From: Cytobacillus gottheilii
GTDB lineage: Bacteria > Bacillota > Bacilli > Bacillales > Cytobacillaceae
DNA: 64,000 bases
Direction: 5' to 3'
Assembly (NCBI RefSeq): GCF_001636345.1
Contig: NZ_KV440945.1
Coordinates: 3,755,854-3,819,853 of the forward strand
Below are positions 38,956 through 48,405 of this stretch, one piece after another. The notes under the pieces are model-generated. The model saw only the letters and a program-made list of their open reading frames with translations, did no database searches and was not told the DNA's origin. How positions within the stretch are numbered: position 1 is the first letter of the stretch; each line of letters opens with the position of its first letter. The position numbers and the translations under genes are program-made.

Positions 38956-39099
38956 ACGCAATTAGTTTTAACCATTTTACCCTTTTGTATCATATAAAAG
39001 CGTCTCTTGAGCAAGCTATATTTACGGAGCACTCTTCCGTACTTCAGCCTGCTGATGAGCGCTTTTTTTATGCTTATCAAGCATTGAAAGGGGATTACT

Positions 39100-39282
39100 A
39101 TGGGACGCTTAGGCAATCAGCATCATAACTCAAAAGCAAAAGCAAAGCTGCCGCAAACACCTAAAAACTTAAAAAATTCTCCGAATGAAGAGTATGCTGG
39201 AGAACTGACAGATCAAGCTGAACTTGAAGTCATTGCTAGAGCAAACGCTGCTAATCAGCGTATAACAAGAAGATCTGACTGA
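39100..39282 (+). CDS. yfhD: YfhD family small protein
   Basis: A 60-residue hydrophilic protein starting MGRLGNQHHNSKAKAKLPQT and ending in RRSD. Its short length, basic start and acidic middle (EEYAGELTDQAELE) match the YfhD family of spore-formers, function unknown. GAAAGGGGAT lies upstream of the ATG. A strong terminator follows. Confidence 0.85.
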   Translation: MGRLGNQHHNSKAKAKLPQTPKNLKNSPNEEYAGELTDQAELEVIARANAANQRITRRSD

Positions 39283-39288
39283 TTAAAA

Positions 39289-39327
39289 TGACCCCTGGAG
39301 ATCCAGGGGCCGTTTTTTTTTTTTTTA
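39289..39327 (+). terminator. terminator of yfhD
   Basis: CCCCTGG-agat-CCAGGGG followed by a run of 14 T. The T run is unusually long. Confidence 0.92.
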
Positions 39328-39348
39328 AGGCTGCTGTAAGCTTGTAAG

Positions 39349-41193
39349 TCAGGATGTCACATGCTCTCCAACTGCTGCCAAGCCTTGATTGAGCTCAAAA
39401 TAAAAACCTTTTTTCTTCATTAATTGCTCATGTGTTCCTTTTTCCGTAATTCTGCCGTCTTGCAGAACAAAGATTTTGTCAGCCTGACGGATTGTATTTA
39501 AACGGTGGGCAATGACAAAGCTTGTTCTCCCCACCATCAGTTTTTGCAATGCTTCCTGAATTATCAGCTCTGTCACTGTGTCTATACTGCTTGTAGCTTC
39601 ATCTAAAATTAAGATCGATGGATTTGCCAAAAAGGCTCTGGCTATGGAAAGCAGCTGGCGCTGTCCCTGACTGATTCCGCTGCCGTCCTGACTTAAGACG
39701 GTCTTATATTTTTTCGGCAGCTTCATAATGAAGGAATGAGCATTTGCCAGTTTAGCCGCCTCCACCACTTCCTCATCTGTTCCATCTAATCTTCCATAGC
39801 GAATATTATCCATGACCGTTCCCTGAAATAAAAAGGGGTCTTGCAGCACAAAGCCCATATGCTCTCGCATACTCTCTTTTTTTATCCTGCTAATATCTGT
39901 TCCATCCAAATAAATCTTGCCTGCATTCACTTCGTAAAAGCGGGAAAGCAAATTAATGATCGTCGTTTTTCCTGCCCCAGTGGGACCGACAAAGGCGGCG
40001 GTTTCGCCAGGCATCACAGAGATCGAAATGTCTTTTAGCGTCTTGCCTCCTTCTTCATATTCAAAGGAAACATTTTTGAAAATTACTTCACCCTTGATTG
40101 AGCTCAGTTCATCAAGACCCTCTTCATTTTTATACTCTTCCTGCTCATCTAAAATATCAAAGACCCTCTCTGCTCCAGCAATAGCTGAGAGCAGGGTATT
40201 GAATTGGTTGGCGAGATCATTTAATGGCCGAGTAAACTGGCGCGAGTACTCTGTGAAAATAACAATCGTACCGATGGAAACCCAGCCATTAATCGCAAGA
40301 ATGCCTCCTACTCCAGCAATAATGGCAAAAGAAAGGTTATTCAGTCCGTTCATAAGCTTTGGAATGAAGCCGGAATACGTCTGTGCCCAAAAGCCAGCTG
40401 TGCGGAGCTTATCCCCTTTTTCTAAGAATTCATTGATTACCTTCTCTTCTTGTGAAAATGCTTTAACAATCCGCTGGCCAGAGATCGTTTCCTCGATATA
40501 GCCATTTAATTCCCCAAGATTCTTCTGCTGCTCTTTAAATAACTTGCCTGTTCGGTTTGTAATCCACTTCATCCCAAAGAACATAAGCGGAACAATCGTC
40601 AGCGTCAGCAGAGTCAGCAGCGGGCTCATCCAAAGCATGACGCCGAGTGTGCCTGCCAAGGTTAAAACACTCGATATAACTTGAATAACAGAGCTATTTA
40701 ATGTTGAGCTAATGTTTTCAATATCGTTTGTCACTCTGCTCATTAATTCTCCATGCTGCCTTTTATCAAAAAAAGGAATCGGCAGTTTTTGCAGATGCGC
40801 AAATAAATTCGTCCGTAAAGTAAAAACGGTTTTCTGCGCAATTCCAATCATCCAATAGTTCTGATACCATGTTGATAAGGAAAATAACAGATAAATGATG
40901 CCTAACATCACTAATAGAGTCAGGAAGTTTGCAGTTCCATCCTCCACAATATAATGATCAATGACGTATCCGACTAAATATGGTCCAAGCAAGCCCATTG
41001 CCGAGCTGATCACTACCATGATGACTACCCAGATTAGAAGGCTTTTATTGACTGCTAAGTATTTCCAAAGTCTCTTTAATGTTTCCTTATAGTTGCCTGG
41101 TTTTGCTTTTTTCTGTTCCTGTGTTTTGCTGGACTGCTTGGCAAAAATCGATTTATCATATTGGAAAGGCGTTAACAGATCTTTTTTAGGCAT
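39349..41193 (-). CDS. yfiC: YfiC-like ABC exporter subunit
   Basis: A 614-residue half-transporter partner of YfiB. Six membrane helices span about residues 45-330; the ATPase has Walker A VGPTGAGKTT, a non-canonical signature ISQGQRQ and a canonical catalytic Glu in [11 protein letters not shown]. With its partner's altered Walker B this gives the one-active-site layout of heterodimeric exporters. The ATG at 41193 overlaps the yfiB stop by eight bases, and an upstream in-frame ATG lies deeper inside yfiB. In B. subtilis the yfiBC pair lies in the same region. Confidence 0.88.
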   Translation of the reverse strand: MPKKDLLTPFQYDKSIFAKQSSKTQEQKKAKPGNYKETLKRLWKYLAVNKSLLIWVVIMVVISSAMGLLGPYLVGYVIDHYIVEDGTANFLTLLVMLGIIYLLFSLSTWYQNYWMIGIAQKTVFTLRTNLFAHLQKLPIPFFDKRQHGELMSRVTNDIENISSTLNSSVIQVISSVLTLAGTLGVMLWMSPLLTLLTLTIVPLMFFGMKWITNRTGKLFKEQQKNLGELNGYIEETISGQRIVKAFSQEEKVINEFLEKGDKLRTAGFWAQTYSGFIPKLMNGLNNLSFAIIAGVGGILAINGWVSIGTIVIFTEYSRQFTRPLNDLANQFNTLLSAIAGAERVFDILDEQEEYKNEEGLDELSSIKGEVIFKNVSFEYEEGGKTLKDISISVMPGETAAFVGPTGAGKTTIINLLSRFYEVNAGKIYLDGTDISRIKKESMREHMGFVLQDPFLFQGTVMDNIRYGRLDGTDEEVVEAAKLANAHSFIMKLPKKYKTVLSQDGSGISQGQRQLLSIARAFLANPSILILDEATSSIDTVTELIIQEALQKLMVGRTSFVIAHRLNTIRQADKIFVLQDGRITEKGTHEQLMKKKGFYFELNQGLAAVGEHVTS

Positions 41194-42916
41194 AGCTCCG
41201 ATCCTCTCCTCCTGTCTGTGACTCATAAATGCTTCGATAAAGGCCGGATGTCTTCAACAACTCTTCGTGGCTGCCTTCAGCAATCAAATCTCCTTCCATT
41301 AAAAGAAAGATATGATCGGCTTCCATCGCTGTATTGATTTTTTGCGTAATAATAAACGTTGTGCAGTCATACTGCTTGATCGCCTCCAGAAGCTTTGCTT
41401 CCGTTTTCATATCGAGTGCACTGGTACTGTCATCAAGCAAGAGGATCTTCGGCTTGCGTACTAAAGCTCTTGCAATCGTTAAGCGCTGTTTCTGTCCGCC
41501 AGATAAGTTAATGCCTTTTTGGCCAAGCTTCGTCTCATACTGATGGGGCAGTTTCTCAATGGTGTCATGAATTTGAGCATTTTTCGCTGCAAGGATGATT
41601 TCATCCATGGTCGCATCTTCTTTCCCCCAGGCGATATTGTCTCTGACACTTCCGCTAAACAAAAGAGCATCCTGCGGTACATAACCAATTTTTCTCCTAA
41701 GATCTTCAAGCTTCATTTCTTTTACATTTTGACCATCAATCAGCACTTCTCCGCTGCTTGTTTCATATAAACGGGGAATAAGCTGAAACAGCGAGGTTTT
41801 TCCAGAGCCAGTAGCTCCTAATAACGCTACTGTTTGCCTGCTGTGAATAGTGAAATTAATATTTTCTAGTACATGCTTATCTGTTTCTGGATACTTAAAA
41901 GCCACTTGTTTGAATTGTATTTTTCCGTTTGTTACAGTTTGATTTTGATCTGTTGCCAGCTTATCGACCAAATCAGCATCTGTTTCAAGCACTTCCGCAA
42001 TCCGTTTTGATGAAGCTCTCGCACGGGAAAATGCCATAATGATAAACGATAGCATCGAAAAAGCTGAGGTTACTCTCATGGCGTAATTGACTACAGCAAC
42101 AACTTCACCCACTTGCACTTCCCCTGTATTCACCTGAATGCTGCCAAACCATAAAACAGCGATGATCGCTCCATTCATGATCAAGAGCAGAATCGGCATT
42201 GTTACTTCCATTAACCGCAGTGCTTTTGTCGTCTTTTCCTTCAATTCATCATTTGCTTTGGTGAACCGTTTGACTTCATAGCTTCTTCGGATAAAAGCTT
42301 TAATGACACGAATGCCCGTCAGGTTTTCCCTCATGACACTATTCACTCCATCCAGTTTCTTTTGGACAGATTGAAACAGTGCACCTCCTTTTCTCATCAC
42401 CCATACAAGAAAGAAAAACAAAAAGGGAATCACAACCGACAGAATCAGCGCGAGTTGAAAGTTGACCACAAACGCCATCACCAGACTCCCGACAATGAGA
42501 AGCGGCGCCCTCATCATGATGCGTAAGCCCATAAAAATTGTATTCTGCAGCTGTGTAATATCGTTGGTCATTCTCGTTATAAGAGATGATGTCGGAAAAA
42601 GATTGAAATTCGCGTATGAAAAGGACTGTATTTTCTTAAATAAGCTCGTGCGCACATCAAATCCAAAGCTCTGACTTACGTGTGCTGCATAAAAAGAATT
42701 TATGATTCCAGATGCAAATGCCAGCATGGAAATCGCGATCAGTATCGTCCCCCACACCGTAATAACATGTAAATCCTGCACTAATATACCGTCATCAATA
42801 ATTTTAGCCATAATGAGCGGCTGCAGCAGCTCAGCAGCCAATTCGGTCAGCATCAGCACAATAGCTACAGCGGCCGCCAGTTGATATGGCTTTAAAAATT
42901 CAGCAATCTTCTTCAT
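41186..42916 (-). CDS. yfiB: YfiB-like ABC exporter subunit
   Basis: A 576-residue half-transporter. Walker A is LGATGSGKTSL and the signature LSGGQKQR, but Walker B ends LLLDDSTSALD, with Asp in place of the catalytic Glu, and the switch region reads ITQKIN rather than AHRL. Its own ATP site is therefore degenerate, as expected for one half of a heterodimer. Six membrane helices lie in residues 1-300. It is first in a two-gene operon with yfiC. Substrate is unknown. Confidence 0.88.
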   Translation of the reverse strand: MKKIAEFLKPYQLAAAVAIVLMLTELAAELLQPLIMAKIIDDGILVQDLHVITVWGTILIAISMLAFASGIINSFYAAHVSQSFGFDVRTSLFKKIQSFSYANFNLFPTSSLITRMTNDITQLQNTIFMGLRIMMRAPLLIVGSLVMAFVVNFQLALILSVVIPFLFFFLVWVMRKGGALFQSVQKKLDGVNSVMRENLTGIRVIKAFIRRSYEVKRFTKANDELKEKTTKALRLMEVTMPILLLIMNGAIIAVLWFGSIQVNTGEVQVGEVVAVVNYAMRVTSAFSMLSFIIMAFSRARASSKRIAEVLETDADLVDKLATDQNQTVTNGKIQFKQVAFKYPETDKHVLENINFTIHSRQTVALLGATGSGKTSLFQLIPRLYETSSGEVLIDGQNVKEMKLEDLRRKIGYVPQDALLFSGSVRDNIAWGKEDATMDEIILAAKNAQIHDTIEKLPHQYETKLGQKGINLSGGQKQRLTIARALVRKPKILLLDDSTSALDMKTEAKLLEAIKQYDCTTFIITQKINTAMEADHIFLLMEGDLIAEGSHEELLKTSGLYRSIYESQTGGEDRSYA

Positions 42917-43481
42917 TCAATGCCCCCTAAATCTCTATAGCGAAACTCTTTCGAAAAGCTAAATATTAAAGTGTATTTTTTTATCATATAACCTTTTGCA
43001 AAATTTTTAAATAATTCTGGTGAATATTTGTTTGTTTTTTGTGAAATGCCGATGGTGGGATTAGATAGTTGGTTTGCTGCAGGCAGGGTGGTGAAGTGTG
43101 GCAGCAGCTTAACTCCGTGACTTTTTTGGGACATTATATTTGGATTTTAACCACCCATCTCACTTGTGCTGCGATACTTTTGGCGCAACCTTGAAAACAA
43201 TCTTCAAACCAATGGATACTACTACTCTTAAAGGTTAATGCTATGATCAGAAACCTATGTACAAGTACATTATTTTTAACATTCCTCCATATTTCATTTA
43301 CCACTCCAAAGATGTCATTATTCCTAGTTATTCATCATCTGCTCTAATCATCCCCCATGTTGAGCCTACATGTAAAAAAACACCATCTCAAACGATCTCC
43401 TTTATACATGACAAAACTTTTGCATACACGCTACAATTACAGTAGTCTTAATGTATACAAACACCATATGTTCATGATTGG
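42917..43481. other. 565-bp intergenic region
   Basis: Mostly AT-rich DNA. I see no convincing gene: the short open frames here lack ribosome sites and family features. It ends at the promoter of the prenyl-synthase homologue. A short CATAT/ATATG-type dyad is all that is visible. Confidence 0.4.
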
Positions 43482-43490
43482 TGGTACAAT
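43482..43490 (+). promoter_or_regulatory. extended -10 promoter of the YisP-like gene
   Basis: TGGTACAAT. A transcription start near 43497 rules out translation starts before it and favours the GTG at 43529. Confidence 0.5.
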
Positions 43491-43528
43491 ATAAAATGAT
43501 GAATATGAAAAAAGGATGGTATGACACG

Positions 43529-44347
43529 GTGAAAACTAGTAATCATTTACATACGGAAGCAACCGAAGTCCTAAAGGAAACAAGCAGAACCTTCTTTATT
43601 CCTATTAGCCTGCTGCCGAAAGGGTTAAAGGAAGGCGTTGGTTCAGCCTATTTATGCATGAGGGCAATTGATGAAATTGAAGATGATCCAGAAATGGAAA
43701 GCAGTCTGAAAATACAGCTCCTCTCTTCAATCAGTACCATTCTTAAAGTAGATGATCCTCGCGAACAGCTGAATGAATTATTAAAGCCACATCAAAACCG
43801 ACTTCCGGAAGTAACCAGCCGGATTTCAGACTGGGTTACGTATTGTCCTGAAGGCATTCGAAAAGAGGTTCTTAAATCCACTTCAATAATGGCCGAGGGG
43901 ATGGCAAAGTGGGTGGAAAAGGAATGGAAGATCACCAATGAGGAAGAACTCGATGATTATACCTATACGGTTGCAGGGCTAGTTGGTGTCATGCTGACAG
44001 ATATCTGGAATTGGTATGACGGCACAACCGCGGATAAAAATCTTGGCATTGCTTTTGGCAGAGGACTCCAGGCCGTTAACATTCTCCGCAATTATAAGGA
44101 AGATGAAACACGTGGTGTCAGCTTTTTTCCGGAAGGCTGGAATCTTGATGAGATGTTTGCCTATGCACAGCGCAATCTTGAATTAGCAGACCTCTATATT
44201 AAGGACATCGACAATACAACCATCCTGCATTTCTGCAAAATTCCATTAACACTGGCACATGGAACGCTACAGGCATTAATGGAAGGCAAAGAAAAAATGA
44301 GCCGAAACGATGTAGAAGACGCTGTTAATAAAGTCGTTGGGAAATAG
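43529..44347 (+). CDS. squalene/phytoene synthase-family protein, YisP-like
   Basis: A 272-residue head-to-head prenyl synthase fold protein. The first Asp-rich motif is intact (AIDEIEDDPE, about residue 50), but the second reads NILRNYKED where active synthases have NILRDxxED. B. subtilis YisP also departs from the second motif and was shown to hydrolyse farnesyl diphosphate to farnesol, so a phosphatase role is plausible here (inference). The start is taken as the GTG at 43529 from the promoter position and AAAGGATGG upstream; ATG codons at 43496-43505 lie at or next to the predicted transcription start. It is not in an operon with sqhC, which is about 7 kb away. Confidence 0.75.
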   Translation: MKTSNHLHTEATEVLKETSRTFFIPISLLPKGLKEGVGSAYLCMRAIDEIEDDPEMESSLKIQLLSSISTILKVDDPREQLNELLKPHQNRLPEVTSRISDWVTYCPEGIRKEVLKSTSIMAEGMAKWVEKEWKITNEEELDDYTYTVAGLVGVMLTDIWNWYDGTTADKNLGIAFGRGLQAVNILRNYKEDETRGVSFFPEGWNLDEMFAYAQRNLELADLYIKDIDNTTILHFCKIPLTLAHGTLQALMEGKEKMSRNDVEDAVNKVVGK

Positions 44348-44395
44348 GAACCATTCACCAGAGTCTAGGACATTCCTAGGCTTTTCCCAATTTTT

Positions 44396-44911
44396 TTACT
44401 GAATAGGAACTATGGTTTTTATTTCGCTCTCAACGATCATAACTTCTTGCAGAGATTCAGAAATCCCCTTATCTAATTCGATCACAAAGGCTCTTGGTGC
44501 AGCAAGCTCATCACAAGTATTTTCCTTTGTAGCCACATTAATGGTGAGCGTTTCTTGTTCATTATTAATCTCTTCTATATGAGTGGGACAGCTGGATTCA
44601 TGCAGCCCGACAATCATGACATTCTTTGATTCAAAATCCACTTTTGGGATCTTTTTCTCAAAATCAAATAAATTCCACAACTGCTCAAAGTCAATTGGGT
44701 TGTATGCTGCTTTGATTAAATACTGAAAAGCAGGAGATTCTTCTCTTTCATAAGCGATCTCATCAAAGTTAGCAGGCAGTGTTTTCTCGCTTGCGATTAG
44801 TTCGTAATCGATTTGAGGAGCTTCTGATGTATCAACCTGATTTTCTTTACCGCATCCAAGCAGTAATACCCCGCATAGTGCAAGAAATAATAAACTTTTC
44901 ATCAGATTCAC
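44396..44911 (-). CDS. predicted lipoprotein, unknown
   Basis: A 171-residue protein with signal and lipobox LLLGC (lipidated C20), then an acidic mature part with two further cysteines (SSCPTHIEE and NTCDE) that may pair. The GTG at 44911 is seven bases from GGAGGG. An ATG three codons on is an alternative. I do not recognise the family. It converges with the YisP-like gene and is divergent from putP. Confidence 0.75.
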   Translation of the reverse strand: MNLMKSLLFLALCGVLLLGCGKENQVDTSEAPQIDYELIASEKTLPANFDEIAYEREESPAFQYLIKAAYNPIDFEQLWNLFDFEKKIPKVDFESKNVMIVGLHESSCPTHIEEINNEQETLTINVATKENTCDELAAPRAFVIELDKGISESLQEVMIVESEIKTIVPIQ

Positions 44912-45071
44912 CAGAATCCCTCCCTCCCTAAACTAGACGAATTTTATTTTTAAAAAGTTTCTTCTGTTTGAAAAATTTATCACCTAGACGCATTAAAGTG
45001 TTGTATAATATGGCAAATGATTTAAAATTCATAATTTTATATCATTTACTAGGGGAAGAAGGGAGAATATT

Positions 45072-46535
45072 ATGGATTATAGCTTAATCATTTCTATTAC
45101 AGTCTATATGGCGGGGATGATCGGGATTGGAATCTGGGCTTATAGAAAGACTTCCAATCTATCAGATTATATGCTGGGAGGTCGTACGCTTGGACCCGCG
45201 GTTACCGCGCTAAGTGCCGGTGCTTCAGATATGAGCGGCTGGCTCATGATGGGGCTGCCAGGTGCAATGTACGCCTCCGGTTTAAGTGCTTCTTGGATTG
45301 CCATTGGCCTTACATTGGGTGCATGGGCAAACTGGATTTATGTTGCTCCGCGCCTGCGTACTTACACAGAGATTGCCAATGATTCTATTACCATTCCAGG
45401 CTATCTTGAAAACCGCTTTAAAGATCGCTCAAGGCTGCTTCGCCTTATTTCTGGTTTAGTTATCTTAATCTTTTTTACTTTTTATGTTTCATCTGGCATG
45501 GTTTCAGGCGGAGTTTTATTCCAAAGCATCTTTGGACTTGAATATCATACAGGGCTTTGGATGGTTTCTGCTGTTGTTATTGCCTATACGCTTTTTGGCG
45601 GGTTTTTAGCAGTAAGCTGGACCGATTTTATTCAAGGAATTATTATGGTTCTTGCACTTATTCTTGTTCCGCTCGTAACGATTTTTCATATTGGCGGCAT
45701 TGGACCTGCAGTGGAGATTCCGCGGGAAATTGATCCTGCTCGTCTTAATATCTTTACAGGCACAAGCGTACTTGGAATTGTCTCCCTTTTCGCTTGGGGT
45801 CTCGGATATTTCGGCCAGCCGCATATCATCGTGCGCTTTATGGCCATTTCGTCAGTAAAAGAAATCAAAAAGGCCAAAAACATTGGAATGGGCTGGATGA
45901 TTTTCTCAATCATTGGAGCCATGTTTACTGGTTTCCTGGGCATTACCTACTTTTCTCAGGCTGGCCAAACGCTCGATGACCCTGAAACGGTATTTATTAC
46001 TTTAGGCGAAATTCTTTTTCATCCGATCATTACAGGGTTCCTGATCGCCGCTATTTTAGCAGCCATCATGAGCACAATTTCTTCACAGCTTTTGGTAACA
46101 TCCAGTTCATTAACGGAAGATATTTATAAAACATTTTTCCGCCGCGAGGCAAAAGATAAGGAGCTTGTCTTGATTGGGCGCTTATCAGTGCTAGTTGTCG
46201 CAGTCATTGCCCTTTTCATCTCATGGGAGAAAAATGAAACGATCCTTGACCTAGTCGGCTATGCATGGGCAGGATTTGGTTCTTCCTTTGGACCTCTCAT
46301 TCTCTTAAGTCTCTACTGGAAACGGATGACATCAGCTGGCGCGCTTTCCGGAATGATCGTTGGTGCCGCTACGGTAATTATCTGGTCAATGGCAGATCTG
46401 TCCGATTTCTTATATGAAATGATTCCAGGCTTCGCTGCTAGCTTACTGGCAGTTGTTGTTGTAAGTATGCTTACAGCTAAACCTTCAGTAGAAGTAGAAA
46501 AGGAATTTGAGGAGTTTGAGGAAGCGTTAAAATAA
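45072..46535 (+). CDS. putP: PutP/OpuE-type sodium/proline symporter
   Basis: A 487-residue sodium:solute symporter with about 13 helices. The family signature regions are clear: YMLGGRTLGPAVTALSAGASDMSGWL near the start (Na+ and proline site), GYFGQPHIIVRFMA in helix 6-7, and ISSQLLVTSSSLTEDIY. It imports proline with Na+, as nutrient or osmoprotectant. AAGAAGGGAGAA lies before the ATG. A proline dehydrogenase is encoded at 60038. It cannot be told from sequence whether this is the catabolic PutP or the osmotic OpuE. Confidence 0.92.
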   Translation: MDYSLIISITVYMAGMIGIGIWAYRKTSNLSDYMLGGRTLGPAVTALSAGASDMSGWLMMGLPGAMYASGLSASWIAIGLTLGAWANWIYVAPRLRTYTEIANDSITIPGYLENRFKDRSRLLRLISGLVILIFFTFYVSSGMVSGGVLFQSIFGLEYHTGLWMVSAVVIAYTLFGGFLAVSWTDFIQGIIMVLALILVPLVTIFHIGGIGPAVEIPREIDPARLNIFTGTSVLGIVSLFAWGLGYFGQPHIIVRFMAISSVKEIKKAKNIGMGWMIFSIIGAMFTGFLGITYFSQAGQTLDDPETVFITLGEILFHPIITGFLIAAILAAIMSTISSQLLVTSSSLTEDIYKTFFRREAKDKELVLIGRLSVLVVAVIALFISWEKNETILDLVGYAWAGFGSSFGPLILLSLYWKRMTSAGALSGMIVGAATVIIWSMADLSDFLYEMIPGFAASLLAVVVVSMLTAKPSVEVEKEFEEFEEALK

Positions 46536-46577
46536 TACAGGGAGAGGCTGGGACATTAGTATTTAACACTCTCATAT

Positions 46578-46625
46578 AACCGAATGGTTAGGAAGTCATC
46601 TTTCTAATCATTCGGTTTTTTTATG
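46578..46625 (+). terminator. terminator of putP
   Basis: AACCGAATGGTTAG...CTAATCATTCGGTT followed by seven T. Confidence 0.88.
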
Positions 46626-46660
46626 ATTATAAAATATATTTTATTAACATGAGTGAAATG

Positions 46661-46721
46661 GAGCGGAGGACACTCGACTCCTGTGGGCAATAGAGGAAAA
46701 GGTGAGACCCCGCAGGAGCTT
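46661..46721. repeat. left half of a large hairpin repeat, split by IS3
   Basis: GGAGCGGAGGACACTCGACT through CCCCGCAGGAGCTT. It pairs with the right half at 48173-48232 (GGACACTCG with CGAGTGTCC; CTGTGGG with CCCACGG; GGAGC with GCTCC). It is a common Bacillaceae intergenic repeat type. Confidence 0.8.
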
Positions 46722-46759
46722 TGCACTGGACCCATAAAATTGGACACTTATATTTAAGC

Positions 46760-47575
46760 TTAAGCAGCTACTACTTCAGTACTAACCCGATAAGCTACTG
46801 GACTTTTCCGATTTAATCTTGATTTAATTCTCAAGTGGTTGTAGTAATAGATGTATTTTTCTAACTCGGCTTTAAAATGCTCGATACTTTCAAACTCTTG
46901 TAAATAAAGAAACTCTGATTTTAAGATCCCAAAAAAGTTTTCCATGACAGAATTGTCAAGACAGTTTCCTTTTCTAGACATGCTTTGTGTAATCTTATGT
47001 TCTTTTAGCGTCCTTCGGTATTTGGGCATTCGATAGTGCCATCCCTGGTCGGAATGTAGTAAGAGCTCATCGCCTTCTTTTACGTATTTTAATCCTTGGG
47101 CCAACATCCTATCGACCAAATCAAACGTCGGCCTTGATTGGAGTGTATAGGTGATGACCTCGCTATTAAATAGATCTAAAATGGGAGAAAGATAAAGCTT
47201 CTCTCCAAACACTTTAAATTCTGTAATGTCCGTCACCCACTTTTGGTTCGGTTTCTGGGCACGGAAGTCACGGTTAAGGATGTTTGGAGCTGCTTTTCCA
47301 ACTTCCCCTTTATACGATTTATACTTTTTCATACGCACCATGCATTTAAGCCCTAGATCTCTCATTATTCGAAGTACTTTCTTTTTGTTGATCTGATATC
47401 CTTTTTCCTGAAGCACGTCCGTAATGCGGCGATATCCAAACCGACCTGAGTGTTTGCGGTAAATGAATGAAATTCTTCTTTTCCATTTGCGGTCAGGATC
47501 TGGTTGATTCCACTTTTTTATGAAGCTGTAGTAAGTGCTTCTAGGCATCTTGGCTATTTTGATCATTTTAATCAC
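46760..47575 (-). CDS. IS3 OrfB, DDE integrase core
   Basis: A 271-residue product with the HTH_21 segment and rve integrase core. The catalytic residues lie in KWVTDITEF (Asp), LHSDQGWHY (Asp) and CLDNSVMENFFGILKSE (Glu). It is normally made as an OrfAB fusion by -1 frameshifting; the frame stays open upstream of this ATG across the end of orfA, joining at the A6G slippery site. No ribosome site is clear at this ATG, which fits fusion expression. Confidence 0.93.
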   Translation of the reverse strand: MIKMIKIAKMPRSTYYSFIKKWNQPDPDRKWKRRISFIYRKHSGRFGYRRITDVLQEKGYQINKKKVLRIMRDLGLKCMVRMKKYKSYKGEVGKAAPNILNRDFRAQKPNQKWVTDITEFKVFGEKLYLSPILDLFNSEVITYTLQSRPTFDLVDRMLAQGLKYVKEGDELLLHSDQGWHYRMPKYRRTLKEHKITQSMSRKGNCLDNSVMENFFGILKSEFLYLQEFESIEHFKAELEKYIYYYNHLRIKSRLNRKSPVAYRVSTEVVAA

Positions 47576-47601
47576 CGGGAAGTCCTTCCTTAGTTCATAT
47601 A

Positions 47602-48120
47602 TTACTTTCGCTTTATATTGGTTGGTGATTGTTCTTTCTGAACTAAGGCTTTCAGCTTTTTTAAATACGCGTTCTCCATACGAAGGTATTCCAGTTCTTC
47701 TATCAGCTCTTCTACCGATGGATTCTGAGAGTTACTCTTGTCCTTATTTTTCCTCTGATTAGATGTCATAATAGAAAGCCCCTTTTCTTTTGGTTCAAGG
47801 GCACCTACTCCAGCTGTCTCCCACGTTTTCTTCCACTTGCGAAGCATAGATGGATCAGGGAGATGGAAAATCGCGGATGCCTCTCGAATGGAGTAATTCT
47901 TTTCCGTGATAAATTGAATTACCCTCATTTTAAAGGCAGAAGGATAGTTTGTATAGGGAAAGGAAAAAGCCTGATCCCCATGGTAACGAACGAGCAGCAC
48001 CCAGTAACGGAGAGTGGAATGATCTACGCCCACCTGATTCGCTAGTTCTCGATAACTAATCATTTCGTTTAAATAACGTTTAGCAATTTGAAGTTTCTTT
48101 TCCTTGGTAAGATGAGTCAT
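47602..48120 (-). CDS. IS3 OrfA, helix-turn-helix protein
   Basis: A 172-residue protein with two HTH units (LANQVGVDHSTLRYWVLLV and SIREASAIFHLPDPSMLRKW) that bind the IS ends, then a leucine-zipper-like C-terminus (LEYLRMENAYLKKLKALV) used for multimerisation. The slippery heptamer A-AAA-AAG lies in the YLKKL codons. The IS150-group length of about 170 residues is normal. Confidence 0.92.
   Translation of the reverse strand: MTHLTKEKKLQIAKRYLNEMISYRELANQVGVDHSTLRYWVLLVRYHGDQAFSFPYTNYPSAFKMRVIQFITEKNYSIREASAIFHLPDPSMLRKWKKTWETAGVGALEPKEKGLSIMTSNQRKNKDKSNSQNPSVEELIEELEYLRMENAYLKKLKALVQKEQSPTNIKRK
47656..47662 (-). promoter_or_regulatory. programmed -1 frameshift heptamer A AAA AAG
   Basis: In the orfA frame it reads TTA AAA AAG, the phase needed for tandem -1 slippage. 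After slippage the frame continues uninterrupted through ITNQYKAKVIYELRKDFPV into OrfB. Confidence 0.85.
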
Positions 48121-48172
48121 TTATGAGTTCGCCTCCTATTGTTGGAGTGTCCAACAATAGGGGGGCAGTGCA

Positions 48173-48232
48173 CTTGCTCCGAGGAGGCTCAGCTTCCTCC
48201 CCACGGAAAGCGAGTGTCCGCAGCGCAATGGA
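48173..48232. repeat. right half of the split hairpin repeat
   Basis: CTTGCTCCGAGGAGGCTCAG through CCCCACGGAAAGCGAGTGTC. It is the complementary arm to 46661-46721. Confidence 0.8.
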
Positions 48233-48405
48233 ACGGGCTTATGTAAACTCGCAAACCATGACTATGAATATTCGTGTTTTAGAAATAATATTTTCGTTTT
48301 GTCCCAGTCTCTTATTAACGAAAAATATAAAAAAGCCAGAGAGAAACACCCTCTGACCTTCAAATTTTATCTTTTTATCATTAAATAATAGATTAATAAC
48401 CAGGA

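Larger units (their letters stand above)
46722..48172 (-). mobile_element. IS3-family element, IS150 group
   Basis: 1451 bp with 27-bp imperfect inverted ends that both start TGCACTG and end TTGGACACT. It is flanked by the 3-bp direct repeat CTT (46719-46721 and 48173-48175), the target duplication. Two overlapping-frame genes with a frameshift heptamer are intact. The insertion is in the loop of a hairpin repeat. Confidence 0.93.

Noticed and set aside
43257..43445. 62-codon open frame before the prenyl-synthase homologue
   Set aside because: No ribosome site, no recognisable domain, composition of non-coding DNA.
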